From Plakobranchus ocellatus (taxonomy: Eukaryota; Mollusca; Gastropoda; Plakobranchidae), in contig BLXT01006579.1 of assembly GCA_019648995.1 (NCBI GenBank), positions 1,014,354 to 1,048,300 of the forward strand: a stretch of 33,947 nt of DNA, written 5' to 3'. Shown here piece by piece: positions 21,906 through 33,365 of the stretch (positions are counted from its first letter, which is position 1; each line of letters starts with the position of its first letter). Both the position numbers and the translations under genes were made by a program. Under the pieces are notes generated by a model. The model ran no database searches. It was given only the letters and a program-made list of their open reading frames with translations, and was not told the DNA's origin.

Positions 21906-23622
21906 AACTTTACTTAACTGTGGGCAATTTCTATTTTATAAGTTTTTTAACCAAACAGTTGTCAACACTAACAAAAGTGTTTTCGTTCATTGGCTAAGAT
22001 ACCTTTTCAACTTATGGAAAAACTAATGAAATTTAATACTTTTTGGCAGAGTTTTATTTAATCAATCCCAATTCAATGATGACTTTTGGAAATAGTATAG
22101 GGACAGGTCCATCCAACTTTTGAATGTAAGACAGGCGATGTAAAATGAAATTGTCCTTTTTCAAATTATTCAGTGGTTATCTTGTGATACATGACAACTT
22201 AAAAAGCAATTCAAGATCCATAGATAGATTTTTCTTTTCTTGTTTGCATATTGGGGGGTTCTTGCCAAGAAAAAGATTTAAGAAGAGTGACACATTGATA
22301 GAAGTCTGTCTTTTGGACCTCACATTCAGAGAGTAAATCTAGTCTTAGATCCGGATAGGTTTTATAATATCTATAGAGAGCTTTTACTTTCAAAGAGAGA
22401 TACTTGTTTCTGAAATCACAGGATGCTTTTTTAGGCCTGGATTTCGTTTAAAGGAAATATGGTTATTTTGTGTGTGGTGGCATACATAGATAGAAATATC
22501 AATCAGTAGCAAGTGAGGAGAAATTCAATGTGAAAGGAGGGCCAAAATATTCAATTCTGCATTCTTTGAAGTGTAGGAGGCTCAGCGGAGATTTGTTCGA
22601 GGCACATAAAAATTATCAAGAAATATGACACCAACAAACTTCTTCCCTCATTGGTAAACAAACTTAAAAGGCATTCTGCAAGAAAGTTCATTTGTCATTA
22701 CTTACAAATAAATGAAATATGTAATTTTTCAATTTGGCTCTGATTTATCAACAGCTTTTGATATTGAAAACAATTGATGTAAAGAAAGCGTGTCCCAATT
22801 TCATGTCATGCAATAGTTACAAAAATGTCAAGGACAAGTTAACCAGCAGTCCAGCTTTCATAGCTTTACTTTTCCAGTGTGCATATTCTGAAGGCTTCCC
22901 ACAACAAGTTATGTGATTTTTTATTAATGATTGGTCTGATACCCATTCAAGGGGCATGCAAACAAATGAAACTTGTAGTGAAATGACCTCCAATGCTATG
23001 AAGCAAGGCACAAAATGGTGTATGCATCTAGAGTGATTGTATGTTTTTACTTAAGGGGACAATACGTGGAGATCTATCTTGTAACCAGAAAAACTCAAAG
23101 CATGCACCAACTCTTCTTCACATACCTCTGCCCTTGCTAAATGAAGTGCATCTTTGGCACATACTGTACTATTTATAGGCGTTAAAGCATCCTTTTTATG
23201 ACAGATTTCTCAACAAGACAATTGGGTGCAAAAGCCACCATACTTTCTTCTTCAGTCCGCTACCACATTGCGCCATCAAATTAAGTATGACTAGAAACTT
23301 CAAACCCAACAGAAGTTGGGTCTAAATTCTATCATCTAATTATTTGATAGAGTTTCATGCTGCCAATGCCATCCACTGGTCTCATAAATACATGTATGTA
23401 TGAATTATATGGTAAGACTTTTCACTTCAATCAGGTGTATGCTCAGCCTATTCATGAATCAGTTTCCATGAGTGACAATGTGAGCTCATGTGTCAGTGTA
23501 AGCAGCTGAAGTGCTTTTCAAATGTAGAGATATTTTGAGTCAATCAAATCAAATGTATGAAGTACACACAAAGATTGTGATTTTAAAATCTAATGTTTTT
23601 TTTCAAACAATTTCTTTTTCAG
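21906..23622. other. Gene-less stretch upstream of POLR1C
   Basis: No coding exon is recognised. It probably includes the POLR1C promoter and first non-coding exon or intron, because an acceptor at 23621-23622 opens the exon holding the start codon. A small perfect hairpin, ACCCAAC-agaa-GTTGGGT, lies at 23304-23321. No TATA box or clear start site stands out. Confidence 0.4.
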
Positions 23623-23715
23623 GTTAGAAGTACATTTAAGTAGTTATAAACAGCATTTCATGAAGTGAGGAACAGAAGTATTTGAAGATCATTCAGCTGT
23701 GAGGTTTCATCCACA
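23623..23715 (+). other. POLR1C: POLR1C 5' UTR segment of the start-codon exon
   Basis: TTTCTTTTTCAG ending at 23622 is a strong splice acceptor, so transcription probably starts in an upstream non-coding exon. An in-frame TGA at 23683-23685 lies between the acceptor and the ATG, which rules out an N-terminal extension through this exon. Confidence 0.55.
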
Positions 23716-23775
23716 ATGAGCCATATTGATGACATTAGGCAGAAAATTCAACTGACAGAACATACAGTCTTCAAT
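23716..23775 (+). CDS. POLR1C: POLR1C coding exon 1
   Basis: It encodes residues 1-20 ([20 protein letters not shown]) in phase 0, followed by a strong GTAAGT donor. The sequence matches the family in style but is the least conserved part. Confidence 0.93.
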
Positions 23776-26700
23776 GTAAGTTAAATTGTGTAATTGTATT
23801 GTAAATTTTTGTAATTGAATAGCACCACAAAATGAGATTTTTTGCTAAAAGATTCAGCCAGGGGAATGAAAAATGCCTAGATCCCGAACAGCACCATTTA
23901 TCAAATGATAACACTGCTCACCCCCAAATGTTATGAAATGACAAAATTTTAATGAGAATTTTAATAGTAATGAAAATAACTGCATGCTTATTGTTCCTTC
24001 CATAAACCATGTCAGTTATAGAAAATTTTGCGATAGCTTTGTGTTATTTCTGAGGACGAGCACTCCATGCTGCCTAGAACTATTTATACCATCTTAGAAC
24101 TCTAGCTTGTACACACTTCCTATCTGTTTTGCTAGATCTATAAATAGATTTGGTTTTTACACTTTGTGTAGGACATTTTTCTACTTTGTAATAACACTTC
24201 ACATATATATTGGGCTGTTTTAAAATCTGGTGACTTTTAAAATGTGCCTTTTAATTTTCCGCTGTCAGTGTCAAATTGAAGATTCAACAGAAATTCTAAC
24301 ATATTTATCTCTAAGAGACTAGAGATAAATTTTGGAGTTTGTTAATTAAGAAATGTTTTAAGAATAAGGGCCCTTGGAAAGGAATGATTGTTTTGTAAAA
24401 AGAAAGCTTTTTTTTTCTGTTGCTATAAGTACGGCTGTGTTTAATGAATTAATATAAATGCCTTATTGCCTGCAAACAGTTAAAACTATCTTGAATAAAT
24501 ATATTTTTCTGTTTAAAATGTAACAGAGTATAAATATAAGTAGCATGAATATCTTTCAGGGACATCCTTAAATTCAAAATATTAAATTAAATCATTTCTA
24601 CATAATTTATTTTTGGAGGGTGGTTCTCTTTTTTCTCATTCAGGTTAACAGCACGAATTTTCCGGGAACTTACGATGAGTATGATGATGTGTGGAGTCAA
24701 GAAAGATTTGAAGAGGTTTTTGTAATATTTTAATTATTTGAATGTCTCAAGAAAAACCCGAAATAAAAAAAAAAGCCTCAGTGAAATAATGTACTATTTA
24801 ATTTAAAGTGGGAGTCAAAACAATAATTGCCTGAGTAGACTTTGTCAAATACCCATTTGGCTGTTAATCCTACCTGTTAAACAAGGGTTTTCCCTGTTTT
24901 TGGCCTTGATCCAAGGCATCTCAGCTCAGCTTTTAAAGTGCAGTAGAGACTTGTGCTTTAAGAGATGTACTTTATTTTAAACACTTCCAAGATGGGATTT
25001 TTTCCCCAGAATTTTATCACAGATCACATCTATCTTTCTTGTACATAATATCACATTAACAATAATAATTTTGAAATAACCCAAAATTTGAATATAATAA
25101 TGAATGATATTAAGGAGCATATTGTGCTGATTCCGTGACTTGTCATATATTGTGTTACATTCTGTTGCTTGATATCTTTGTTTCATTCTGTAAATCCCTA
25201 TTATTTATATTATTGAACTTATTAAGAATTTCTCTTGTCTTCCCTCTGACCTGCAAATCTAAAGTTACCTTTTCTTATTTTTCTTTGCTTCTTCTTAAGT
25301 AGAGGGGTTTTTTTAGAGGGGCTGTCTGCAATCGAGGCACAAAGTTTGAGATCACCTAGTTGTGAATGGGCTACATGACACAGTCAAATCACAGGCATTG
25401 ATTTTGTACATTTTTTTTTTTTTTGGAGGGAAGAAGGCTGCATATTTTTTATAAACTGGAACGTAAACAAATTACATTAATTACTTAAGTCCTCTACACA
25501 AAAAAAGATATTTTTAAGGCTTCTCCTGTTTAAAATAATGTGCTATTACAATTGTTTGAATTTTACATGAAACTTAAAATTAAACTTTTTTTTTTGTTCT
25601 TCAGAGATTTCAGATTGATATTGTGAGCCTTTCAGACACAGATATGGAATTTGACATGGTTGGAGTAGATGCAGCCATTGCTAATGCCATCAGAAGAATC
25701 CTACTGGCTGAGGTAGAGTTGTGTTTGTTTTCTTTATGATAGATTTTATTTTTTTTTTATGTTAGTTCTGAAAGTCTTGGTTACACCAAACAGATTAAAA
25801 TTTGAAAAAAAAAAAAAATATCCTACACAAGAGGCCACATTTTCATATGTCTTTGTGTTCATCACTACTCTGCACTTCCAACAGTCGGGTTTGGGATTGT
25901 TAAAGAAAAGTTTTCAGTTTATCTTTTTTACATCAGATTCCAACTATGGCAATTGAGTCTGTGGCTATTTGGAATAACACATCCATCATACAAGATGAAG
26001 TCCTAGCTCATAGACTGGGTCTCATTCCTATCAAGGCTGATGCAAGATTGTTTGAATACAAGCTAAAAGGTAAGAAATTATCCTTACGTAGGGAACACAC
26101 AATTTTTTGTTGTTTTTACTTGTTAAGACTGCATATTGCTTGTACAGTAGTCTATAACTAATAATAAGTATTTATGTTTGATTATAAATTTCAAGGATCA
26201 AAGACATATCAACTCATCAATGTCGAGATAAATTTTTAGCTCATTAAAAATGTCCAATTTTCTCCATTTGTTTTTTTTAGGCATGTTTTTTAACATATAA
26301 AGAGAGCACTCAGTATTCAAATTAATGAAGCACAAGTTGAGGAACGTGAAGCTAAGATAATTATACTGGAATAAAGTACTTGGATTTTTTGGTCTCAATG
26401 TCTTGTGTATAATTTTTGTCTTGATTTGTCTTTGTAAAATTTAGATCATTTTGATTATCAATTAAACATTTATGATTTGATAATTTTTTTCCACGCTTTT
26501 TGAACTCGTTATGAATGAATGTAACAAATTATGCAAAAAAAATAAGGGCAGTTCAAGTGAGCAAATATTTTTCTTTGTCAATTAAATCTAATGGAATTTT
26601 TTTTTTAATTTGAAAGCAATATTATTTTTTTGCCTGGAGTTTATTTGATTCTGCTAATTGTTTAAAAATAAAAATGTTTTGGGAGAGAATAATCTTTTCA

Positions 26701-29700
26701 TATTTTTTTTTTTCCTATAGATGCTGAACAAAATACTAGTGAAGATACTCTTCAATTTAGACTCAAACTCAAGTGCACCAGAAATAACATCAGCTCAGAT
26801 GCTAAAGATCCAGATATTCTTTACAAAAACCACAGAGGTAACTTGTTCTCTCTCTCTTTTTTTTTTAAATTTTATATAATTGAAAAGCAAAGCATAAAAA
26901 CTTGCCCCAGATATTCATAAATTATTTTAGTAAAGGTGGGGTTAATGTCATGAAAACTGTTAACAGGGAATTGCTCTCACGTCTTTCTTTGCATCTTCAA
27001 TTAAAACTTGTTAGAAATCTTGTTTTTTTTTAACTACTTATTCATTGGTTTTTATGTCAGAATGTAGATGTACCACTGATGCTTCCAAATTATTTTTTCA
27101 GAAAATCTTTGATGTCACATCTACCAGTGTGATGTATGTGCTAGTATTTTAAAACAAGAATAATAATCCTTTTTATTGTATGTTAGAAATTCTGTTCCCA
27201 CTTCTTACTTTCTCTCTGTAAACTTCTTTTCTCCTTTATTTCTTTTTTCCTGGGGGGAGGAGTTGTTGTCTGTTAGAGAAGTTGTACGGAAATCCTCAAA
27301 AACCTTATACGTATAAAGTTCCAATCTTGCTTCCAACACTAGGCTTAAACATTTTCATGCATGGTTATAAAATTCACGAAACAAGAGAAATAGTGAAGGC
27401 AGTGGGACTGATGGGGCTATTTTCATTAAGTCAAAAGTGCGCCAAGGAATTTTCAATATTTTATTAATGTCCAAAAGCAATGCAATGTTAACCCATGAAT
27501 TTAAACATACAGTAGAACACGTTTAAACCGAAATTCTAGGGAGTATGATTTCCATTTTGGTTTAAGCATAGCACATTAAATCACAATGTGAATGAACACA
27601 CCTATCCACGAATCTTACTCTCTTTTTTATCCATCTCTCTATCTCCTTCTCTCTCCTTTTCAGTTAACAGGTTCTTGTGCCTGTTATTGATATAGAATAA
27701 TAGAGCTTTCACAATTTTCATCATCGCCTAAGTAAGTTTTCCGGTTTTGAAGTCCTCTTCTTTTTACAATTTAATCATCGCCTAAGTTTTCTGGTACTGA
27801 AGTCCTCAACAAGAGAGATGGCTTTATTAGCGGCTGTGATGCAACAGTGTTTGCTTAGCTTTGCGCTGACGGGACCTAGACATATAAGGAGTGTCTGGCA
27901 CGGTCCCGAGGTGTAACTGAGTGATGGAAGAGAAGGGATGGGCAGGTGTGTGCAGTAGACCTAGCCAGACATTGGACCCGGCTGTCTGTAGTGTGATATA
28001 CTGGTATCAGCATTGGGTTTGCATGGAGTAATGTTAGAAAGAAAGGGAAGGGCAAGGTGTGTTTTAAAAAAAAAAAAAAAATTTTTTTTTAATTTATGTG
28101 TCGGTTGACAGTGACTCTGACTGGGCTTTCCCGGTAGTTTTTATTTCGCTTTAGCAATAGTAAGGCAACCAACGCTTTCAGTTTGCCACATATTTAATAA
28201 GAAAGAATGAGAGAAAAAACGGGAAGCTCTTCAATTCCTTTTTGGTTTAGCCGATTTTTCGGTTTAGGTGTGGTCTACTGTATATGTTGAGTAATGTCTT
28301 ACAGAGCTATACCTTTTTATTAAGGTGTATCGGTTATAAATGTTATTCTGGTTTGCCACATCATGATATTTTGTCTGATGTTTATTTATTTTTTTTTTCT
28401 TTTCAGTTTACACCAAACACATGGAATGGGTACCTCTGAAAGGTCAAGAACATCTGGTAAGATTTTTCAGCATTTGGAATTAAGATTTCAGGGTTCAGTG
28501 CCTGAAAGTTGTACATATAATTTCAGTGTGTATAAAAAGTATTGTTTTATATGTTGTTCTTTTTTTATTTCTTTCCATACATATGAGTATTATTGTGCAA
28601 GTTTTAATGTCTGACTGTCTCTCCTTATTTGCCCTTTCTTCATTTTTCCGGCATGGATGGTTTGATTAATCTGGAATTACTTTTGGACACTGTGAAGTAT
28701 ATTTTATCATTTATGAACTTATGTTATTTTATAAAAAATGAGCTATTTTGGCAGTTTTCATTATGCCTTTTATCTCATCATAAAAGTTTATGTTTAGTTT
28801 CATATTTGTGTAATTTTATGGCAAAGACATTTTGATAAATAAAGTTACCATGAAGAAATGGTTTTAATGTAACCCATATAGCAGCCCTTATGAAAGTCAA
28901 AAGATATTATTTGCTTCAAGCTTTGTCACTATGTTAGGATTTTAATGTAAAACATTTAGATTCATCATAACTGCACCAGAACTTCAAGACATTTTGCTCA
29001 GAATTCACATTTGTATTTTATTTATGTCAAAGCACATGTCAAAAAAACAAAAAATTCCACTATTATACATTCACCAGAAAGGAATACGGCCCGTTCATGA
29101 AGACATTTTGATAACTACAATGAGACCAGGACATGTAAGTCAAGTATTTTAGGAGAATTTGATGTGTTTTATGCGAACAAAATTAAATCATGATTGTTCA
29201 TAATTATCTCAAAATTAATCATGATTGTTCATAATTATCTAAAAATTTTATTAATATTTTTATCGAACCAGCTTGTAAAGTCTTTTTTTTTTTTTTAAAT
29301 AAATGAAGAACAGTCTTGTAAATATTTTTTAAGGAGTATTTATTACAATGAATAGAATCTAAATCATGCTGTAAATGTTCTCTTGCAAAATATTGTTATT
29401 ACTAAAAAAGGACAAGAAAGTTGTATATTTTTCATGGGGGGGAGATAAAAATAGGTATGGCTATTAATTGTTTGTTTGTTCTTATTTGCCCTTCATTACA
29501 GGAGTTAGATATGGATTTGTACTGTGTAAAGGGAATAGGAAAAGATCATGCAAAGTTCTCTCCTGTCGGTATGTCACCTTTTATGAATTAAGTGTTTCAT
29601 CCGTTAATTTAGATTGGTAACAGCAAGAGTCTAATTTGAATGCTATACTTGTATCTTCATTTTTATTTTTTTTCAGTTATTTAAATTGTTTCCTTGATTC

Positions 29701-32167
29701 TACCAAAGTAACTTTAATATTAGTAGCCATCAAAATATATAATCATGTTTTAATGAAAAAACGAGAATAAATGTGGTTGTCTTCCTGTTAAAATGTAACA
29801 GTAAGGATATTCATTCTGAATTTTATAAGCAAAAGATCTGACTAACCAGGTCAAGATCCCTCCTCTTTTAAAAAAAAAACATTTTTTCCCTCACAATGTT
29901 ATATTATCCATTTTCATTAATTTTGTCTTTCTTTAATGTTATTGAGTTTAATCTATTAGTGTTAATCTGAATATGTTTTGTCACTCCTGTTAGCAACAGC
30001 GTCATACAGACTCCTACCTGAGATTCGCCTGTTGAGAGAATTTTATGGAGAGGAGGCAGAATTATTGCAGAAAAGCTTTTCACCTGGAGTCATTGACTTG
30101 GTTGAAACATCTGATGGTATGAAAAGTTTTTAGCCTTACCTTTTGAAGTTTAGGAAAAGAGGAATTTTATTTAATACTGATGGCAGCATCTGAGAATGGA
30201 GTTTGACTCACGCAGTCATATTTTTAATCGTTGCCTCTGGAGTAGGAAAAAAAAAGAATCAGAAAATTCAAAGAAAATGAAGGATGCACTGACAGCTAGG
30301 AAATGTATACACATACAAAGACAGCCATCTTTGTCAATACTTACGAGCCAGACATCGCATGATCATTATAATTAACTTGTGTCCTACGTCTGATGGTAGG
30401 CCTTCATGTTTGCTATCATATTGTTTATTTTGAAATGCCAAAGATCTCTGTTAATTTTTCATTGTGAAATATTTTACCTGAATTACTTAGCTTTGTGTAG
30501 GTGAACAGTGCTCTCTTTCTTTTTTTCCCCCCATTGTGTAAGGGGAAGCTTGGCCTTGTCCAGTTTCCATAGCATTTTTCTTTAAGGATTTACTCCCAAA
30601 AAACATTTGACCTCCATTATTCTTTCAGGCCATGAAAGTTCTTTAGTTTTCCACTTTGTTGTTAATTTTTTGCTCAATGAACTGACTTATGCATTTAAAA
30701 GATTTCTTGATCATAATGAAACTGTCATTTTTTTTCTCGATTTTACAGTAGAGATTGATTGTGTAACTTTTGCCTGAGGTGAATTATTTTCCTTTTTGAT
30801 TTTTTATTGTTGCAGGTCACAAAATGGCTAAAGTAGCAAATGCTCGTCTCGATACCTGCAGTCGTAACGTCTTTCGCCATGATGAACTGAAAGATCATGT
30901 TTCTCTTCTACGAGTCAGAGACCACTTTATTTGTAAGAATTGTGTTCCTCTCTCCTAATATCATCTGAAACTTCCTTACTCATTTCTATGATTAAATAGG
31001 TTTTGGGGTCATTTTGTAAGATAAACATGCACACAGCTAACAACCATGCATAAAACTAAATAGTGGAGTCAAATGAATTTAATCTGCAAGGGACAAAAAG
31101 AAACAAAGTTTACGTGAATAAGGCAAAAATTAAAGAACCAAATGGACAAAATAAAATTATATTTTATCAGGTTCTCAATTAGGAGGATCTAATTTATCAT
31201 TTTTATATGAGTTTTGTTATTTTGAAAACAGGGCCAAAAAAATTATTGTCAATGAGATAAATCTTTGCATAGATAAAATTGTTACTCTTTTAAGTGGTAA
31301 TTTGTTTCATGTTTGCCTTATAAAGGATTTATCCACAAAAAAATCAATCTTTTACTGATATGAACCATGCACTGAGACCTGCTTGTGGTCTCAAATCCTG
31401 TACAATTATAAAGCACTATTACTCTTAATAGTCTTAACTCCTATCTAGAAAAGAAGATCTTCACAGCAGACCAAGCCGTGCTTTTTTACTTATTTCCGTC
31501 TTAAAATATTCTATAAAGCCAGAAAAAGTAACAATGCTGTAATTTCATTCAACACTCTCTATTGTTTGTTCATTTTTTTCACTGCATGTGCTTTTAAAAA
31601 ATATGATTCACATTTAGCACTTTGCAAAACATAGAGCAAGCTGTTTTTAAAAAAAGAATGAAAATAACATAGGGGTGATACCATAAGAAGCAATGGAAAA
31701 TGTAAGGCCTTATTTTTCTCTCATCTGATTCCAGATACGCACAGGAGGGTTTTTTTATTGTTATTTTTATGGGGTTGATACCTCACGCAGAGTATATTAA
31801 AGATTCCTTGAGAATATAATGCTTACAACCATGATGCTGTTTTTGGCTGGGGAGGGGGGTTCACATCAGTTAATTATGCATGGCCATCATTTGATTCTTA
31901 TCAGCTCACATGCATCCAAACTTTTTCAAAACTTCGGGGGGGTTTTGTTGTTTTTTTTTAGATGATTAAGCCTTTCAAAACAGATGTAGAGAAACTATAT
32001 TTTAACCTGAAGAAGCCATTTGCCAAGCTCTATATGTTGGTTTTTTTTTTTTACAGCTGAGATTGAAAAGTAAGATTGGGGGTAAATAATAAATATGCCT
32101 TTTCATTAATACTGATCCTTATTGTTCTTTCTTGTCTATATTCCAAGAGTTTTTCTTGTCAGATTCA

Positions 32168-32251
<84 letters not shown>

Positions 32252-32792
32252 TCTCACTCTCTCACTCACCCCTTTCTTCATGCTGACATACTTTGTTAAC
32301 CTTAAACTACCTTATGTGTAAAGTCCTGATTTTCCAAATTAGGTGAAGAAGGTCTGCAAATCTGTCTAATGTTTATTATTAGAACAGAGTTGGAGATTTG
32401 GAGAAAAACATGTTAAAAGTAGTAATATGAGTACATGATCTTTTTTGATATTTTAGAAATACATGATCTTGAGAACTTTATAAGAAACTGGCTAACTTTC
32501 ATATCATATAATAGCCATAAAGGTGTGTAATCACTATTTTTATCCCCGTTTTTTGCACCACATGTTTGTTATTGGTGCACTAATGCATATGTGTAGCCCA
32601 AGTTTTCAAATTTTGCCTGGTTTTTTTTCTCCTGTCTTAGTTTCAGTAGAATCAACAGGTATTTTACCCCCAGATGTTTTGGTGTCTGAGGCAATAAAAA
32701 CTCTGATGGGCAAGTGTCAAAAGTTTCTCCAAGAACTGGAGGATGTGACTGGCACAAAGGGCAAACACAAGAAAGGCAGCAAAAAAACGTAG
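23716..32792 (+). CDS. POLR1C: DNA-directed RNA polymerases I and III subunit RPAC1
   Basis: RPAC1 (AC40) is the alpha-like subunit shared by RNA polymerases I and III. It pairs with RPAC2 (POLR1D) as a nucleation platform for enzyme assembly in the nucleus and nucleolus. Eleven coding exons, 23716-23775, 24644-24715, 25605-25712, 25937-26069, 26721-26837, 28407-28456, 29078-29134, 29502-29568, 29994-30116, 30816-30932 and 32641-32792, join to 1056 bases, giving 351 residues and a stop; the human protein has 346. Residues about 50-115 form the dimerisation motif ([20 protein letters not shown], then LAHRLGLIP), about 115-220 the insert domain, and 222-335 the second half of the dimerisation domain ([39 protein letters not shown]). 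The last dozen or so residues form a Lys-rich tail. The start is supported by A at -3 and an upstream in-frame stop. The exon 2 donor is non-standard and the exon 7 acceptor is weak. Confidence 0.97.
24644..24715 (+). CDS. POLR1C: POLR1C coding exon 2
   Basis: It encodes residues 21-44, with the family-typical [18 protein letters not shown]. The donor read here is GAG-GTTTTT, which is poor. Ending at 24715 gives an ungapped fit to vertebrate RPAC1 across the junction. A second GT (GTAATA) six bases on would add Val-Phe. Confidence 0.85.
25605..25712 (+). CDS. POLR1C: POLR1C coding exon 3
   Basis: It encodes residues 45-80 with the alpha-motif core ([20 protein letters not shown]). The acceptor is TTCTTCAG. 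A second CAG lies nine bases inside the exon, at AGATTTCAG. Confidence 0.95.
25937..26069 (+). CDS. POLR1C: POLR1C coding exon 4
   Basis: It encodes residues 81-124 ([20 protein letters not shown], then [11 protein letters not shown]), the most conserved block of the dimerisation motif. It ends one base into the next codon, with donor GTAAGA. Confidence 0.97.
26721..26837 (+). CDS. POLR1C: POLR1C coding exon 5
   Basis: It encodes residues 125-163 of the insert domain, including [14 protein letters not shown], and ends one base into the next codon. It is preceded by a T-rich tract and TATAG and followed by GTAACT. Confidence 0.94.
27510..28280. mobile_element. 771 bp TA-flanked DNA transposon remnant in POLR1C intron 5
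   Basis: The left end CAGTAGAACACGTTTAAACC (27510 on) and the reverse complement of the right end, CAGTAGACCACACCTAAACC, share about 20 of the first 24 bases. TA lies immediately outside both ends (27508-27509 and 28281-28282). This is the Tc1/mariner/pogo style of terminus and target duplication. No transposase frame is present, so it is non-autonomous. Inside, TCATCGCCTAAG...GAAGTCCTC is tandemly duplicated at about 27721-27757 and 27774-27808. The interior is richer in CG than the surrounding intron. Confidence 0.75.
28407..28456 (+). CDS. POLR1C: POLR1C coding exon 6
   Basis: A short exon for residues 164-180 ([17 protein letters not shown]), with acceptor TTTTCAG and donor GTAAGA. It completes a codon split after exon 5 and ends in phase 0. 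Confidence 0.95.
29078..29134 (+). CDS. POLR1C: POLR1C coding exon 7
   Basis: It encodes residues 181-199 ([19 protein letters not shown]). The acceptor ATTCACCAG has a weak pyrimidine tract. The loop before IRPVHED is shorter than in vertebrates, so the acceptor is the least certain boundary; the donor GTAAGT is strong. Confidence 0.85.
29502..29568 (+). CDS. POLR1C: POLR1C coding exon 8
   Basis: It encodes residues 200-221 ([20 protein letters not shown], then PV), with the invariant [13 protein letters not shown] of alpha-like subunits. The acceptor is CATTACAG and the donor GTATGT, with one base carried into exon 9. Confidence 0.97.
29994..30116 (+). CDS. POLR1C: POLR1C coding exon 9
   Basis: It encodes residues 222-262, from [14 protein letters not shown] through [14 protein letters not shown]. 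It has acceptor TGTTAG and donor GTATGA, with one base carried over. Confidence 0.96.
30816..30932 (+). CDS. POLR1C: POLR1C coding exon 10
   Basis: It encodes residues 263-301 ([20 protein letters not shown], then LLRVRDHFI). The acceptor is TTGCAG and the donor GTAAGA, with one base carried into the last exon. Confidence 0.96.
32171..32262. repeat. (CT)n microsatellite with CTAT variants, POLR1C intron 10
   Basis: About 34 uninterrupted CT units to 32238, then ATCTATCTAT and CTCTCACTCTCTCACT variants. It lies about 380 bases upstream of the last POLR1C exon on the transcribed strand, too far to serve as that acceptor's pyrimidine tract. The open frame running through it (a run of SLSL) is an artefact. 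Confidence 0.95.
32641..32792 (+). CDS. POLR1C: POLR1C terminal coding exon
   Basis: It encodes residues 302-351 ([20 protein letters not shown], then [16 protein letters not shown]) and a basic tail [13 protein letters not shown] before TAG at 32790-32792. The tail is longer and more Lys-rich than the human end. Confidence 0.97.
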
Positions 32793-32915
32793 CACAAACA
32801 CTGATTTATTATGTTTTTCTGCATTGTTTTTGTTAATAAATGGTTCCAAAGCAAATTTTGTAATGTTTTTTTGTTTTATTTTGAATTTGACTGCAATAAA
32901 ATATTTGATCATATA
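32793..32915 (+). terminator. POLR1C: POLR1C 3' UTR with two polyadenylation signals
   Basis: AATAAA occurs at 32835-32840 and 32895-32900, 43 and 103 bases after the stop codon, so the 3' UTR is probably short. The second is followed by TTTATGAGTTTGTG, a plausible GU-rich downstream element. Confidence 0.65.
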
Positions 32916-33365
32916 TTTCTTTATGAGTTTGTGACGTGGAGGATTATGCATTTATTTAAATTCAACATTTTTAAGGGAATTAAGTTTGAAAAGCCATGAA
33001 TATCAGTTAAATTTTTTAAGTGACATCACTTAGGAGTATAGGGAATGTTTTTAAATAACTTTTTTTTTTATCACCATTGATCACCAAGCAAAATTACTCT
33101 TTATTAGGAAAAGACATAAAAGTGATAATAATATGGATGTTTTTTTTGTGTAGAGTCACTGAGGTGAGAATGTGATCAAGTATTTCATATATATAATTTT
33201 GCATCCATAATCAGCAATTCACTTTCTTTTACAATAAAAAAGCAGGGGTATAGGTAAGCACTAACCAATTCTATGTAAACTAGAATACATATCTTCAAAC
33301 CAGTTAGAAAAGTTGCAAGTTGCTGTTTTTGTACATTACAATTTTTTTTTTCTCTTTAACCTTTG

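Noticed and set aside
23304-23321. Perfect 7 bp hairpin upstream of POLR1C as a regulatory element
   Set aside because: A stem this short is expected by chance in a window this size, and no other promoter signal is near it.
27282-27467. 61-residue frame in POLR1C intron 5
   Set aside because: Less repetitive than most frames here, but no family recognised, no splice signals used, and it lies outside the transposon remnant.
31374-31392. GAGACC-tgcttgt-GGTCTC hairpin in POLR1C intron 10 as an intronic small RNA
   Set aside because: Six base pairs only, and the nearby C-box-like and D-box-like motifs do not have snoRNA spacing.
32076-32321. Signal-peptide-like frame followed by a Ser-Leu repeat
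   Set aside because: It is the (CT)n microsatellite in POLR1C intron 10.
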